Positions 1 through 9,460 of a stretch of 64,000 nt of DNA are shown one piece after another (position 1 is the stretch's first letter; each line of letters opens with the position of its first letter). The DNA is from Virgibacillus_N oceani_A (GTDB taxonomy: Bacteria > Bacillota > Bacilli > Bacillales > Amphibacillaceae). A model generated the notes under the pieces. It searched no databases, was not told the DNA's origin, and worked only from the letters and a program-made list of their open reading frames with translations. Location: the NCBI GenBank assembly GCA_041521345.1, contig JBGOHB010000006.1; one strand, given 5' to 3'. The position numbers were made by a program, and so were the translations under genes.

Positions 1-74
1 ATGAATACTTCTATTTCGTTTAGAAATTCATTTTCATGGTAGTTGGTGGCGATGCGTAGCATAGCCATGGTTGT

Positions 75-108
75 TTCAGTGGGGGATGAAAAGAAAACCC
101 CCACTGAA
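75..108. terminator. Hairpin, likely terminator of an off-window gene
   Basis: An 11-bp perfect stem (TTCAGTGGGGG pairing with CCCCCACTGAA) closes a 12-base A-rich loop. It lies between the left edge and the first gene. No long T-run follows on either strand, so its role as a terminator is an inference. The first 70 bases give no complete gene; a short open stretch reading leftward to the edge on the minus strand (from an ATG near 69) is too short to identify. Confidence 0.45.
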
Positions 109-192
109 TGAAGTTTCACTTTATAATTTTCCGATTTCAAAATACTGTGCTGACGCTTTAAAAGTAGTTTCATAGGAAAAGAGGTGTTTTAA

Positions 193-3100
193 TTGAAAGA
201 GTGGGTGACTGATCAGGAGAAAAAGGAATTGGTGGAGGAGGAGCTGGATAAGCTAAAAAAAGGGAACTATATTTCATATGAGACTTATAATAAAGTGCTC
301 CATGGTTATCATCGTTATTATGAAGATTCCCATCCCTCTGAGGAAGAGCCACCGCAGGAAAAACAGTATAATGGCAAACCGGAAGATGATTCACTATCTG
401 CTTTTCAAACACAACATGTTGATGGCATAGTTCATGAAAAAGAGAATCAACCTGATAAAAAGGCTGCCCCTCCAGTAAAACAGCCCAAGAGACTCTCAGC
501 CCAAGAAATCCGCGAACGGAATATTACTTGGTCTTTAGCGATTGGGGTTATATTACTTTTAATAGGCGGAACCGTGCTGGCCACAAGTACTTGGGATGTG
601 TTGTCACACTGGATGAAAACTGGAATGATTGCTCTTGTTGCCGTTTTGTTTTTTGGGCTGGCCGTATTTACGGATCGCATGCTGAATATCACCAAAACAG
701 CATTTGCTTTTCATGTGCTGGGAAGTTTGTTTTTGCCTATTGTATACATATCTATCGGATTTTATGAACATTTAAGGCCTTACTTATCCATTTCCGGAGA
801 AGGGCGCTTTCTATACGGTGCCTTAGGAAGTCTGTTTCTTTTTCCTGTTTATTTATTTTTGGCTGCCAAACTAAAGACAAGACTGTTTGTATGGTTTTCT
901 AATATCACGCTAACCTTGTTTGCTGGTTTTTTAATCGCGTGGTTTCACTTGCCGGTAGACGGTTTTTACTTAGGGATTATGCTGTTTAATAGTTTGCTTA
1001 TTGTTGGTAATTATTTTCTCCGTAATAAGAATAAATGGAAATTGTTTACTAATGAATTTGTAGTTTACATGCAGGGAAATCTGATTTTTTCTACCATGCT
1101 AATGCTTGTTTTTTACAGCAGTGAAGTATTTCATGGATTGAATTTGATCCTGACTGCCGCTATTTATTTTGCGATGATTTATGCAACAAACCGCAGGGAA
1201 TACAACTTTGTTTTCACTGCCATGCTGGTTTATGGTGCTTTTCAGGTTATTGAATTTTCGGCACTGCATAGTATTGGCCCTGTAGCGTACGCTTTGCTTG
1301 GTTTTTTCTTTGTGGCACTGCCGAAGCTAATTGAGGATAAGCATGGTTTGGCAAGGGTATTTCGGTATACAAGTGCTGTGATATCCGGACTGGCATTTAT
1401 TTATATTACTGTACAGGGGATGGTCGTTCGAATGGAGGATCCGTCCGTCATCCTGGTTATCGCTTACATGCTGATCGCAGGTAATTTTGTTTATTTATCC
1501 AATCTGTCTAAAGAGAAACGGATGTTCTTTTCTTATTTGAGTTCTGTCTTTTTAATGACCGCTTTATTTGAGGCGGTGAGGATAGGGGGGGCTTTTATAC
1601 CATATGAATCTTTAATTCTCCCTATGTTTTTTGCCGGTTTTGCTTTTTATATCGTATTTGGAAGTATCACCACTATCTCTTTCTTAAGGGGAATAAAAAC
1701 GAGTGCACGGGATATTGCCGTGGTTGTGATGGTGCTTTGCCTGTTTCTGCGTCTGGCAGCTATTGATTATGGGCAGGCGGGAGTCATGTTTGTCATCGTC
1801 AGCATCTTTGCTCTTGTTATGGAACGATTTGAGTCGAGAAACTTTGTGAAAAAGACTGATTTTACTACTTGGCTGCAGCCTCTTTCACTTGGAATTGCCA
1901 TTATCTTTTTATATGCAGCCAGTCAAAATGTAACACTGGGAGAATTTGGCCCTTTTCAACCGTTGGCACTTGTATTGGCGAGTATCATTCTTCTAATCCT
2001 GACAATGATCTGGCATTATGTAAAAAGGGAAAAATACAAAAATCATACTTTTTACGTGTCACAGGGATTTTATTTTACAGGTATGCTGTTAACGATGCAT
2101 TTCGCTTATTTTGATTTTGATCCGACTTTGCGTGCAGTTATCGTATTTGGCGGAATAGTCATGGCTTGTCTTTTGTACAGGAAAATTAAATCTGCGGCAC
2201 TACCTTATGTCATTAGCAGTTTATCTTTGATGTTTTATCTTACAGCCTTGTATGCCCTTCACATGGAAGAGTTGATGATCAGTTCACAATTAGTAGATTC
2301 ACTTCAGTTTCCATTTGGGGCTTTTCTGTTATTTGCTGCGGGGCTGGTATTAAGGAAATATGATCTAAAATTAACAAATGCTTTCTGTTGGATAGGGCAT
2401 GTTTATTATCCATTTGCCTTTTTAATTTCTTTATTATTTGACGAAATAGCTGTTTGGTCAGCAGCATTGGCAATCATCGTTTATGGCTTAAGTGTTCTCT
2501 ATGCAAAGAAAGAATGGAAAATGAAAGTATTCCTATATGCAGGATTTACTTCATTGTGGATTCTAATCATCTACGTGATGATGAATTTGAATTTGGATGG
2601 ACATTTGAAATACGCTTTGCTGATTACAAGCATTATCTTAACAGCAGGGTGGTATATAGGGGATCAGGTTTGGAAAAATAGAATGATATTTTATATACTT
2701 CCATTTTCTTTTATCGGGGCATACATCTTTACTTTTTCGCAGCCATTTGATTTGATAATATTTATTGTCAGTCTTTTATACTTAGGGTTGATCCTTGCGC
2801 TGCTGCATGTGAAGAAGTGGGATATTTTAAATGTCCTGCCAATCATACTGGTATTTACAGCGTTTATGAAAATCGCTGATTATTTTCCGGGGACAGCGTA
2901 CTTGTTATTTACTTTTCTTGCTGTATTTTTCATTAGTGCCGGCAAACTGGTGTATGCTCAGGTGTATAAAGAGAATAAGAATAGTCTTCCTCAGCTTGAC
3001 TGGTATACGATTGCAGGGTTTGTTGCGATTGGGTTGATGTATATTCACGCTGACTGGGTGTTTTGGGAAAAAATGCTTCCGGGAATTCTCACAGCGCTGG

Positions 3101-3681
3101 CATTATATTTACAGAAGAATCGTCTCTCTTTAATAGAAGGAAAATGGGTTGCAGTAATTGCGATTGGGTATTTACTCGAGCCGTATTATGCCATGCTCCG
3201 TTTTATTGAACTGCCTGATTTGCTGGAGCGCGAATTTCAAGTACTGCCGTGGATCGCAATGACAATCTTTATAAAAAGAGTAGCAGGGGAAGAACAACGG
3301 AAAAATATGAATTATATGCAGTGGGCAGTACTGGTAATTGTGGCACTGCTTCTCGTACAGGATGGTTTGGCAAGCAACACGGTGTATGATGCTATCATTG
3401 TAGGAACACTGTCGCTTGCATCCATGATCGGCGGTATGTACGCAAGACAAAAATCATTCTTTTTTGTCGGCGTTGGAGTGTTACTATTGAATCTCTTCCT
3501 GCAGACAAGACCATTCTGGGGTGCCATGCCATGGTGGGCTTACCTGCTCATTGCCGGTTCCATTTTAATTGCAGTCGCCAGTTATAATGAATGGCATAAA
3601 CAGAAAACAACGAAAGGAAAAGAGACACTCATCACTAAATTTAACAAAAAAATAGTGCGAAAAATAAAGAAATGGGACTGA
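193..3681 (+). CDS. Very large polytopic membrane protein (DUF2157/SCO7613-like)
   Basis: 1162 residues starting at a TTG preceded by AAAAGAGGTG. The N-terminal ~110 residues are soluble and charged, with a helical segment (KKELVEEELDKLKKG) followed by an acidic, proline-containing linker. From about residue 112 the protein is almost continuously hydrophobic, with a few dozen predicted membrane segments separated by short KR-rich loops, and it ends in a basic tail. This layout resembles the large SCO7613 C-terminal-domain/DUF2157 membrane proteins of Bacillaceae, whose function is unknown. It stands alone: the next gene is convergent. No catalytic motif is visible, so no activity is claimed. 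Confidence 0.85.
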   Translation: MKEWVTDQEKKELVEEELDKLKKGNYISYETYNKVLHGYHRYYEDSHPSEEEPPQEKQYNGKPEDDSLSAFQTQHVDGIVHEKENQPDKKAAPPVKQPKRLSAQEIRERNITWSLAIGVILLLIGGTVLATSTWDVLSHWMKTGMIALVAVLFFGLAVFTDRMLNITKTAFAFHVLGSLFLPIVYISIGFYEHLRPYLSISGEGRFLYGALGSLFLFPVYLFLAAKLKTRLFVWFSNITLTLFAGFLIAWFHLPVDGFYLGIMLFNSLLIVGNYFLRNKNKWKLFTNEFVVYMQGNLIFSTMLMLVFYSSEVFHGLNLILTAAIYFAMIYATNRREYNFVFTAMLVYGAFQVIEFSALHSIGPVAYALLGFFFVALPKLIEDKHGLARVFRYTSAVISGLAFIYITVQGMVVRMEDPSVILVIAYMLIAGNFVYLSNLSKEKRMFFSYLSSVFLMTALFEAVRIGGAFIPYESLILPMFFAGFAFYIVFGSITTISFLRGIKTSARDIAVVVMVLCLFLRLAAIDYGQAGVMFVIVSIFALVMERFESRNFVKKTDFTTWLQPLSLGIAIIFLYAASQNVTLGEFGPFQPLALVLASIILLILTMIWHYVKREKYKNHTFYVSQGFYFTGMLLTMHFAYFDFDPTLRAVIVFGGIVMACLLYRKIKSAALPYVISSLSLMFYLTALYALHMEELMISSQLVDSLQFPFGAFLLFAAGLVLRKYDLKLTNAFCWIGHVYYPFAFLISLLFDEIAVWSAALAIIVYGLSVLYAKKEWKMKVFLYAGFTSLWILIIYVMMNLNLDGHLKYALLITSIILTAGWYIGDQVWKNRMIFYILPFSFIGAYIFTFSQPFDLIIFIVSLLYLGLILALLHVKKWDILNVLPIILVFTAFMKIADYFPGTAYLLFTFLAVFFISAGKLVYAQVYKENKNSLPQLDWYTIAGFVAIGLMYIHADWVFWEKMLPGILTALALYLQKNRLSLIEGKWVAVIAIGYLLEPYYAMLRFIELPDLLEREFQVLPWIAMTIFIKRVAGEEQRKNMNYMQWAVLVIVALLLVQDGLASNTVYDAIIVGTLSLASMIGGMYARQKSFFFVGVGVLLLNLFLQTRPFWGAMPWWAYLLIAGSILIAVASYNEWHKQKTTKGKETLITKFNKKIVRKIKKWD

Positions 3682-3716
3682 GGGCAGTTCACCCTTAGTC
3701 CTATCAGTAACGAATA

Positions 3717-4274
3717 CTACCTATAGGAATCATGACTTGGGTGGAACAAGTCTTCCTCTGCATTTCTTACAATGGAAAAGTGTTCCACATTGTAATGACC
3801 ATGAAGCGTTTCATTATGATGCTTAATGATTTGTTCTGTACTTAAAGCACCGCTGTCCGTTGTTGAATGCCCATCACTTGCTAATGTGACATCAAAACCA
3901 CTGATAGTAGCGGTTCTGACTGCACTGTCAATACAATGCTGGGTTTCACACCCCATGATAACAACATGCTCAATCCGTTGAGATTTTAAATGGTTTAGTA
4001 GTCCTGTTCCATGAAAAGAATTTGTTGCAGTTTTATCAAAAATCACGGCACCCGCAGGCACATTAATTTCTTCATGAATCTGAAATCCTTTACCTTTCCC
4101 TTTAGCAACATCCAAATCCCTTATAAAGACAATTGGAACACTGGATTTACCCGCTTTTTCAATCACTAAATTGATATTCCGAATAAGCTGATCTTTATTA
4201 AAAACAGCACTTTCTTCCTGATTCCCTTCTATTAACTCTTGCTGAGCATCAATAATTAACAATGTTTGGTTCAA
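3717..4274 (-). CDS. Isochorismatase-family cysteine hydrolase
   Basis: About 185 residues. The family triad is readable: Asp in LLIIDAQQELIEG near the N-terminus, Lys in VIFDKTATNSF, and Cys in VIMGCETQHCIDSAVRTA. This is the nicotinamidase/isochorismatase fold, which hydrolyses amides or vinyl ethers through the Cys; the substrate cannot be told from sequence. The TTG at 4274 is preferred because AAAGGGG lies seven bases before it; an in-frame TTG at 4292 lacks such a site. A short ORF with its own strong ribosome site precedes it (4316-4372). Confidence 0.85.
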   Translation of the reverse strand: MNQTLLIIDAQQELIEGNQEESAVFNKDQLIRNINLVIEKAGKSSVPIVFIRDLDVAKGKGKGFQIHEEINVPAGAVIFDKTATNSFHGTGLLNHLKSQRIEHVVIMGCETQHCIDSAVRTATISGFDVTLASDGHSTTDSGALSTEQIIKHHNETLHGHYNVEHFSIVRNAEEDLFHPSHDSYR

Positions 4275-4315
4275 ATGATTTTCCCCTTTCAAATGTGGGG
4301 AAACGCTATATTTAG

Positions 4316-4372
4316 TTATTTAGACGTATTCCCCTTAGTGCTTATTACGCCAATACTTATATTGTTAGTCAT
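4316..4372 (-). CDS. Possible 18-residue leader peptide
   Basis: An ATG follows a strong site (CGGAGGTAGATATT) and opens an 18-codon frame reading MTNNISIGVISTKGNTSK, ending about 40 bases before the hydrolase start. It could be a leader ORF, a remnant of a deleted gene, or chance. Only the ribosome site argues for translation. Confidence 0.3.
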   Translation of the reverse strand: MTNNISIGVISTKGNTSK

Positions 4373-4540
4373 AATATCTACCTCCGAAATAAAATATTAC
4401 CTGCAAAATTGAAAGTTATGAGGCAATTAAATTTTAGCACAATTTGCATGAGAATGGTACTTTAATTTAGGGATTTGCGTTCAGTAGCTAATGGGATAGA
4501 GGGGAAAGGTTCCTTGTCCTAATGGTAAGGGACAAAGGAA

Positions 4541-4583
4541 GACAGGTTCCTCGTCCCAGTCATCCTGGGACAATTCGCCTGTC
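4541..4583. repeat. Nested GGGAC-type inverted repeat
   Basis: Outer arms GACAGG/CCTGTC and inner arms GTCCCAG/CTGGGAC form a nested hairpin. Just upstream (4512-4537) a weaker one pairs CCTTGTCC with GGGACAAAGG. These resemble the other GGGAC-containing intergenic elements at 7.2, 22.4 and 26.6 kb. They lie next to a decayed SGNH hydrolase gene. Confidence 0.5.
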
Positions 4584-4589
4584 CCCTTG

Positions 4590-4994
4590 TCAATCCGAGC
4601 ACTTGTATGATAACAGGACGTGATTCGTGTGCGATTGGATATGAGTCAACTCATGAATGAATTTATACCTATTTTGATGAAAATGAATGTAAGCTTCTTC
4701 CAATATCCATGGGATCTTTTTGTTTCATATAGGCTCTATTTGCTGAAGAAGGTCATTACTGCCAATAGAAATTGTGATGAAACTGGCGGCTGCAATATCA
4801 TGTCTGACGAGAGGGTTGGAGAGTAACTGTAAGAAATTACTTGTTGTAATTTTCGTCCGTGAATGGATATGAAGCTGTATCGGAGTGTGATAAAGGTGTT
4901 CGAGAATTTGTGCATATCCACTGCTGAAAGCGGAGCCCGCCCCAGCTGATAATGAATCCCCAAGTGGGGTGTAAGTTAACGGCATAAAATGCAT
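4590..4994 (-). pseudogene. SGNH/GDSL hydrolase remnant
   Basis: The readable part encodes YTPLGDSLSAGAGS (block I with the nucleophile Ser) and, about 55 residues later, FITISIGSNDLL (block III with the oxyanion Asn). The frame stops at 4725. In another frame down to 4590, the text IHFHQNRYKFIHEL resembles a degraded block V (the usual D-x-x-H-P-N region). A complete YpmR/LipL-type enzyme would be 200 or more residues, so the middle and the catalytic Asp/His are lost. No good ribosome site is seen. It is a decayed lipase/esterase-like gene. Confidence 0.6.
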
Positions 4995-5430
4995 TCCGTT
5001 TATAAATAGTCTTATAGTATATGAAAAGATCTTGGGTAGAGTGCTATAGAAATACACTATGGGTGTGATATAAGAAAGGATCGGACGGGCATCCAGAATG
5101 AAAACTAAAAACAAGAGTGAACTTACCCTAACGCGTTCCGCTACCTATCGCTTCAATCATCACTCTCCTCCTTTTACTCTACAATCTGGTACGAATGTTT
5201 AAGGCAATTCATCACACACTCCACATTTATTTTGCCGTAAATATCGGAATAAACTGTAAAGTCAAGTAAACAAATAATCTTTTGACGATTTCTTCTATCA
5301 AAAATGAACAACAAATTAATACTAATTTGTAAATGGAAATACGAGGTAACAACAGCTATTGTACCCCTGCAATTGGGGTTACATTTTGCCATACAGATTT
5401 ACTTCGATTTTCACATAAAATCCCTTTATG

Positions 5431-5472
5431 AAAAATGACTATCAAATTAACCTTCTTTTGATAGTCATTTTT
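5431..5472. terminator. Bidirectional terminator-like hairpin
   Basis: AAAAATGACTATCAAA pairs perfectly with TTTGATAGTCATTTTT across a 10-base spacer, giving a 16-bp stem ending in A- and T-runs. It lies downstream of the minus-strand aldo/keto reductase and would end its transcript. The stretch 4995-5430 holds no supported gene; the small frames there look like chance. Confidence 0.65.
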
Positions 5473-5530
5473 GCTTACATTTTTAATGTTTGCGATTGGT
5501 AACGGAATCGGTTAAGCTTACCCACTCCTT

Positions 5531-6373
5531 TTAGAATTCTTCATAAACAGCTGGATCTTGATCATTGATTCTTCCATCTTCACGCGAAAGACTGTTCAGA
5601 GATTTCATATCGTCCTCCGGTAAAGAAAAATCAAATATAGATATATTCTCCGACTGACGAACAGGGGAAGCTGATTTAGGAATTGCCACATTTCCGAGTT
5701 GATAATGCCAGCGTAAAATAACCTGTGAAGCGGTTTTATTGTGCTTCTCTGCGATGTTTTTGATCGTTTCATTTTGGAAAACTTCATTTGCGCGGAATAA
5801 TGGAGTCCACGCTTCGGTTACAACACCATGTTCTTTATGCCATTTCCGCTGCTCTTCCTGGTTGAAAAATGGATGCAGTTCAACCTGATTAATGACCGGC
5901 ATTACACCAGTTTCCCTTTCCAGACGCTCGAGATGTTCGGGCAGAAAATTACATACTCCAATGGAGTGGATGAGCCCCCACTTTCTGGCATCAATCAATG
6001 CCTGCCATGCTTCCACGTATTGATCTTGATTCGGGTTCGGCCAATGAATCAAGTAAAGGTCATAATAATCAAGGTTGGCACGATAAAGTGATTCCTGAAT
6101 TGTGGTAACAGCATCATCATATGCCTGATACCGGCCAGGAAGCTTGGAGGTAATTTGTAAATCTTCTCTTCGAACTGCAGATCTTCTGACTCCTTCGCCG
6201 ACTGTTCCTTCGTTTTCATAGTTGAATGCAGAGTCAATTAATCGGTATCCATTATTGATGGCATTCGCGATAGCTGCAGAACCGGCATTTCCTTTAAGCT
6301 TATAGGTTCCGATTCCAATGGATGGAATTCGATTTCCGTCGTGCAGCATGATTTCAGGGATTTGCTGTGTCAA
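5531..6373 (-). CDS. Aldo/keto reductase (YvgN/2,5-diketogluconate reductase type)
   Basis: About 281 residues, a TIM-barrel NADPH-dependent carbonyl reductase. The catalytic tetrad is readable: Asp and Tyr in RLIDSAFNYENE, Lys in ITSKLPG, His in LYLIHWPNPN. The cofactor-binding end is visible in NVAIPKSASPVRQSENISIFDF. The length fits the single-domain AKR family. I place the start at the TTG at 6373, nine bases after AAAGGA; the upstream ATG at 6382 lacks a site. It is a single-gene unit, divergent from the DinB-like gene. The substrate is unknown. Confidence 0.9.
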   Translation of the reverse strand: MTQQIPEIMLHDGNRIPSIGIGTYKLKGNAGSAAIANAINNGYRLIDSAFNYENEGTVGEGVRRSAVRREDLQITSKLPGRYQAYDDAVTTIQESLYRANLDYYDLYLIHWPNPNQDQYVEAWQALIDARKWGLIHSIGVCNFLPEHLERLERETGVMPVINQVELHPFFNQEEQRKWHKEHGVVTEAWTPLFRANEVFQNETIKNIAEKHNKTASQVILRWHYQLGNVAIPKSASPVRQSENISIFDFSLPEDDMKSLNSLSREDGRINDQDPAVYEEF

Positions 6374-6503
6374 TGGTATCATTCCTTTTGTAATTTGATA
6401 TAGATATACTATAACAAAATAATATATTTTAGGCTTATTTATAGCTTGCACCAGAACTATAACTGTAAAATAAAAATTAACAAAAAAATAAGGGGGTGTT
6501 CCC

Positions 6504-7064
6504 TTGAAAAGCGATAAAATGAGAATTTATTTCGATCAGCTAAAGATCCAGCGGGAGTCATTTTATAATAAAACGTATCTGAATTTTGACGAAGGTTGGA
6601 TCAGACCATTACCTGACAAATGGTCGATCGGTGAAACGCTGTATCATCTGGTGTTAATGACCAAGTTTTTTAGGAGATTATCGAACTTTTACATTCCGAT
6701 TATGCTGCCCGTGGCATATGCAAGAAAAAAAAAGCCATACGCAACAGAAACTTATAATATTTACGCAGAATATCATCAGAAGAAAAGAAGAGCAATGAAG
6801 GCACCGTCAGTAATCAATCCGCCTGCCGGATTAGAAAGAAAATGGAACATAACTGAAGTACAATGGTTTCTGGAGTATGAGACGCAAAAACTCTATTCAT
6901 TGTTAAAATTTATAGACGAGGATGTGGCAGGAAATATCAACTATCCGGATCCCATTGCACACAATCCTAATCTGATACAAAGCATACATCTGCTCGCCAT
7001 ACATGAGCATCATCATTTTGATTTGACAAGGAAATATTATTTGGAAAAGAAGGAAGTTAATTAA
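6504..7064 (+). CDS. DinB/YfiT-like metal-binding four-helix protein
   Basis: 186 residues from a TTG after AAGGGGGTG. The family metal-ligand pattern is present: a His in KWSIGETLYHLV and a C-terminal HEHHHF. These proteins bind a divalent metal in a four-helix bundle and include thiol-dependent transferases (bacillithiol S-transferases), but which one this is cannot be told. It is monocistronic and divergent from the aldo/keto reductase. Confidence 0.8.
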   Translation: MKSDKMRIYFDQLKIQRESFYNKTYLNFDEGWIRPLPDKWSIGETLYHLVLMTKFFRRLSNFYIPIMLPVAYARKKKPYATETYNIYAEYHQKKRRAMKAPSVINPPAGLERKWNITEVQWFLEYETQKLYSLLKFIDEDVAGNINYPDPIAHNPNLIQSIHLLAIHEHHHFDLTRKYYLEKKEVN

Positions 7065-7178
7065 CTCCATCGAAATAACAGGTTATGAAAGCTATGAAAG
7101 CTGTGGCTCTAATTTTGGAATCACGTTTTTTTGCCGGAAATATCGACAAAATCCGGGGAGTGACAAATGCTTTTCGGT

Positions 7179-7202
7179 GGGGCGAGCATACAGCGCAGTC
7201 CT
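7179..7202. repeat. Dispersed GGGRCGAGC-type repeat, copy 1
   Basis: This 24-base segment (GGGGCGAGCATA then CAGCGCAGTCCT) matches copies at 22382-22405 (inverted) and 26662-26685, all preceded or followed by CGGTG or related bases. It lies in the 200-base gap between the DinB-like gene and a broken MarR gene. Confidence 0.55.
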
Positions 7203-7275
7203 AGGCACCATATTGACAATTTCTTCAAAATGAAATAAATAGTTAACTAGGTAACTACATTTGGGAGGGGATTTT

Positions 7276-7684
7276 TTGCTACATTTTTTTTTAACAAAAT
7301 CAGCAGTTTACAAGGTCTTTTACGAAGCGGTTAAATGAACGTTTAGCCGCGGTTGACTTATATCATTCTCAATGGCTCATTATTTACTATTTAACTCAAT
7401 TCAAAACTTCTACGCTGGTGGAAATCAGTAATTATTTAGATGTGGAAAAACCGACGATAACTCGTACCGTAAATCGCCTGAAAGAGAGAAAACTGATTGA
7501 AAATTTTCCTAGCAAGGACAAGCAGGAGCGACGAATAGATCTCACTCCAAAGGGTGTGGAAGTAAGTGAGCAAGCATTAAGTATAGTAGACAACTTTGAA
7601 AATAAGCTCTTGGAAGGAATTCCGGAAGCTGACCTGGAGACAGCAATTCAGACTATCCAGTGCTTCAAGAGCAAATTAAAATAA
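7276..7684 (+). pseudogene. MarR-family regulator, frameshifted
   Basis: The first 15 or so codons from a TTG at 7276 (after GGGAGGGG) read LHFFLTKSAVYKVF. The rest (KRLNERLAAVDLYHSQW, then the winged-helix part VEISNYLDVEKPTITRTVNRL) continues in the +1 frame. One extra T in the TTTT run at 7318-7321 accounts for the break. The rejoined product would be ~135 residues, normal for MarR. It sits 12 bases before an MFS fragment, a common regulator-transporter pairing. An assembly error in a homopolymer is possible, but the partner transporter is broken too, which favours real decay. Confidence 0.7.
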
Positions 7685-7696
7685 GGAGGAAAATGG

Positions 7697-7954
7697 TTGG
7701 GGCGAAAAACTGTATCATGGACCAAGGATTTTATCTTGGTTTCTGTATCAAACTTTTTATTATTTATATCATTTTACATGTTAATGGTGGTTATGGCTGT
7801 ATACTCGGTTGAAAACTTTCATGCTTCTGAAAGTGAAGCGGGGTTTGCTGCAAGTATATTTGTGCTTGGGGCAGTGCTGGTAAGGCCGATTGCGGGAAAA
7901 ATCATCAACGCAGTAGGCAAGAAAAAACTATTGGTGATGGGTCTGCTGACATAA
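7697..7954 (+). pseudogene. MFS transporter, N-terminal fragment
   Basis: 85 residues from a TTG seven bases after AAGGAGG. It contains the first two or three membrane segments and a loop like the MFS motif A region (VRPIAGKIINAVGKKK). A full MFS protein is ~400 residues; here the frame ends at a TAA at 7954 and no downstream continuation was found. It is a truncated drug or sugar efflux-type transporter, previously paired with the MarR gene. Confidence 0.7.
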
Positions 7955-8054
7955 ACATTTCTCTTAATTAAAAATGACGTCAACTAGCATTAAAAATTTG
8001 ACATCGTTTTGATGTACTCCAAACCGTTGTACCTGCAGGCTGCCTGCTTCTGAT

Positions 8055-8177
8055 ATGATTAAAAATACTAGAAGAAAGCAATTAGAAAAACAACTTGATA
8101 GTTTAACAGATAATGACTTTATTATCATGGAAAGTGTTGTTGATGGGATCATCAAATCTAAGATAGTGGAGGAATAG
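8055..8177 (+). CDS. Possible 40-residue small ORF
   Basis: ATG to TAG, reading MIKNTRRKQLEKQLDS onwards, amphipathic and charged, without membrane segment. No convincing ribosome site precedes it. It may be a real small protein or the tail of a deleted gene; I recognise no family. Confidence 0.25.
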   Translation: MIKNTRRKQLEKQLDSLTDNDFIIMESVVDGIIKSKIVEE

Positions 8178-8345
8178 TCATCCTACGTATTTCTTTAGCT
8201 TAAACACGGCTATTACAAAGGATAAGGAATTTAAAATCCCCAACATAATTAAAACAGATAATGCATTAAGCCATTCATATTTTCTTGAATTACAATATTT
8301 GTAGAGCGGATAACCAATAATATAAAAGAAAAATGTTACATAATA
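8178..8345 (-). pseudogene. Remnant of a membrane protein C-terminus
   Basis: An open frame without a start codon ends at a stop at 8178 and reads YIIGYPLYKYCNSRKYEW then NALSVLIMLGILNSLSFVIA, finishing KLKKYVG. The mix of a membrane segment and a basic end looks like coding sequence, but the N-terminus is missing where it meets the DoxX gene. The family is unknown. Confidence 0.3.
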
Positions 8346-8362
8346 TATGCAATTTTCACTTA

Positions 8363-8728
8363 TTATGAAAGAATACCCTGTAATTCAGAAAAACGAAGCA
8401 TGCTCAATGTAAAGGAAACGACCAAAAACATAAAGGCTGATGCTGATTCTCTAAACGGATCCTTTACTCTAATATGAGCGAGCATCGCAACCAGCATGGT
8501 AACGGCAAACCATAATCCTGCTATAACAACAACCCACGGTAACCAAAAGCCAATGATCAATCCCACGACACCAACTAACTGTACCCAGCCTGTTACGACC
8601 CGAAACCACTGGGGAAGCCTAAGATTCTTAAACATGTCAACCTGCCGCCGATCACCCATTATTTTCTGTATGCCGGCAACTGAAAATGATACACTGAGAA
8701 TACCTTGCAGCATAAATGAGATAATCAA
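8363..8728 (-). CDS. DoxX-like small membrane protein
   Basis: 121 residues with four predicted membrane segments. The start FMLQGILSVSFSVAGIQKIMG and the paired WVQLVGVVGLIIGFWLPW segment are typical of the DoxX/DoxX-like family. TTG start at 8728, five bases after GGAGGGA. The function of the family is poorly defined; some members act with thiosulfate or thiol oxidation. It is a single-gene unit downstream of, and co-directional with, the ABC genes. Confidence 0.75.
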   Translation of the reverse strand: MIISFMLQGILSVSFSVAGIQKIMGDRRQVDMFKNLRLPQWFRVVTGWVQLVGVVGLIIGFWLPWVVVIAGLWFAVTMLVAMLAHIRVKDPFRESASAFMFLVVSFTLSMLRFSELQGILS

Positions 8729-8782
8729 ATCAATCCCTCCATTCCCTTACAATTTTTAAAATATCAAATGAAGCTCAGCAGA

Positions 8783-9460
8783 TTATATCTCCCCAATACT
8801 CTCCGCTTTACTAATAGATAGAAAGATACTGAGACTCGCCATCAGGCACATCACCACTAGAACCAGATTAAAATTAAGGTTCACCATTGGTGAGAGCCAT
8901 GATGATTGCATGGCAACCATCGCACAAATGACAGTTGGGACTGTTGCTCTTTTCCAAATCCCTAAATAAAAAAGCGGGATAAAACTAATCACGGTAATAA
9001 TCAATGAACGAAAAATCATCTGACTAAAAAAAGTGATGATATCTGAACGCGTCGGATCACCATTAATGATTGGTTGTACTTGATCAAAGACATACGTGAC
9101 AATACCCGTTAACAAATAAGAAGCCATCGTCAGTAGAAACACAAACGTCGCAATAAATAGTATTTTCGCCGTAAACAGCTTTTGTTTGCTGAACGGATAC
9201 CTAAAGGATAGAGAGATTGTTTTGTTTTTATATTCATCAATAAAAACCTGATTGATCAATGATGCTCCAAATAAAATAAACCCCATTTGAATGTATAAGT
9301 TCAGCTCAATAACTGCAGCATAGCTCTGGCCAAATTCAGGACTAACAGCTTCTATAAAAAATACGGGCATAAACATTAAAATGAGTGGATAGATGATCAC
9401 TTCACCTATAACTTGTTTTTGTTTTAGCTTTTTCCATTCTAATTGCATTAATTTAATCAT
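8783..9460 (-). CDS. ABC-2 type transporter permease (YcbO-like)
   Basis: About 225 residues with six predicted membrane segments, beginning MIKLMQLEWKKLKQKQVIG. The ATG at 9460 follows GGAGGTGATCTGG and overlaps the stop of the ATPase gene by eight bases, indicating translational coupling. The gene order kinase-regulator, ATPase, permease, and the lengths (311, 307, ~225) closely match Bacillus subtilis YcbM/YcbN/YcbO, a bacitracin/lantibiotic-type export or immunity family. The exported compound is unknown. Confidence 0.8.
   Translation of the reverse strand: MIKLMQLEWKKLKQKQVIGEVIIYPLILMFMPVFFIEAVSPEFGQSYAAVIELNLYIQMGFILFGASLINQVFIDEYKNKTISLSFRYPFSKQKLFTAKILFIATFVFLLTMASYLLTGIVTYVFDQVQPIINGDPTRSDIITFFSQMIFRSLIITVISFIPLFYLGIWKRATVPTVICAMVAMQSSWLSPMVNLNFNLVLVVMCLMASLSIFLSISKAESIGEI

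Noticed and set aside
4620..4826. 68-residue plus-strand open frame
   Set aside because: Antisense to the SGNH hydrolase remnant, which reads clear family blocks on the other strand.
5174..5392. 72-residue minus-strand open frame
   Set aside because: No ribosome site, no recognisable family, odd Cys/Asn-rich composition; looks like chance in an AT-rich gap.
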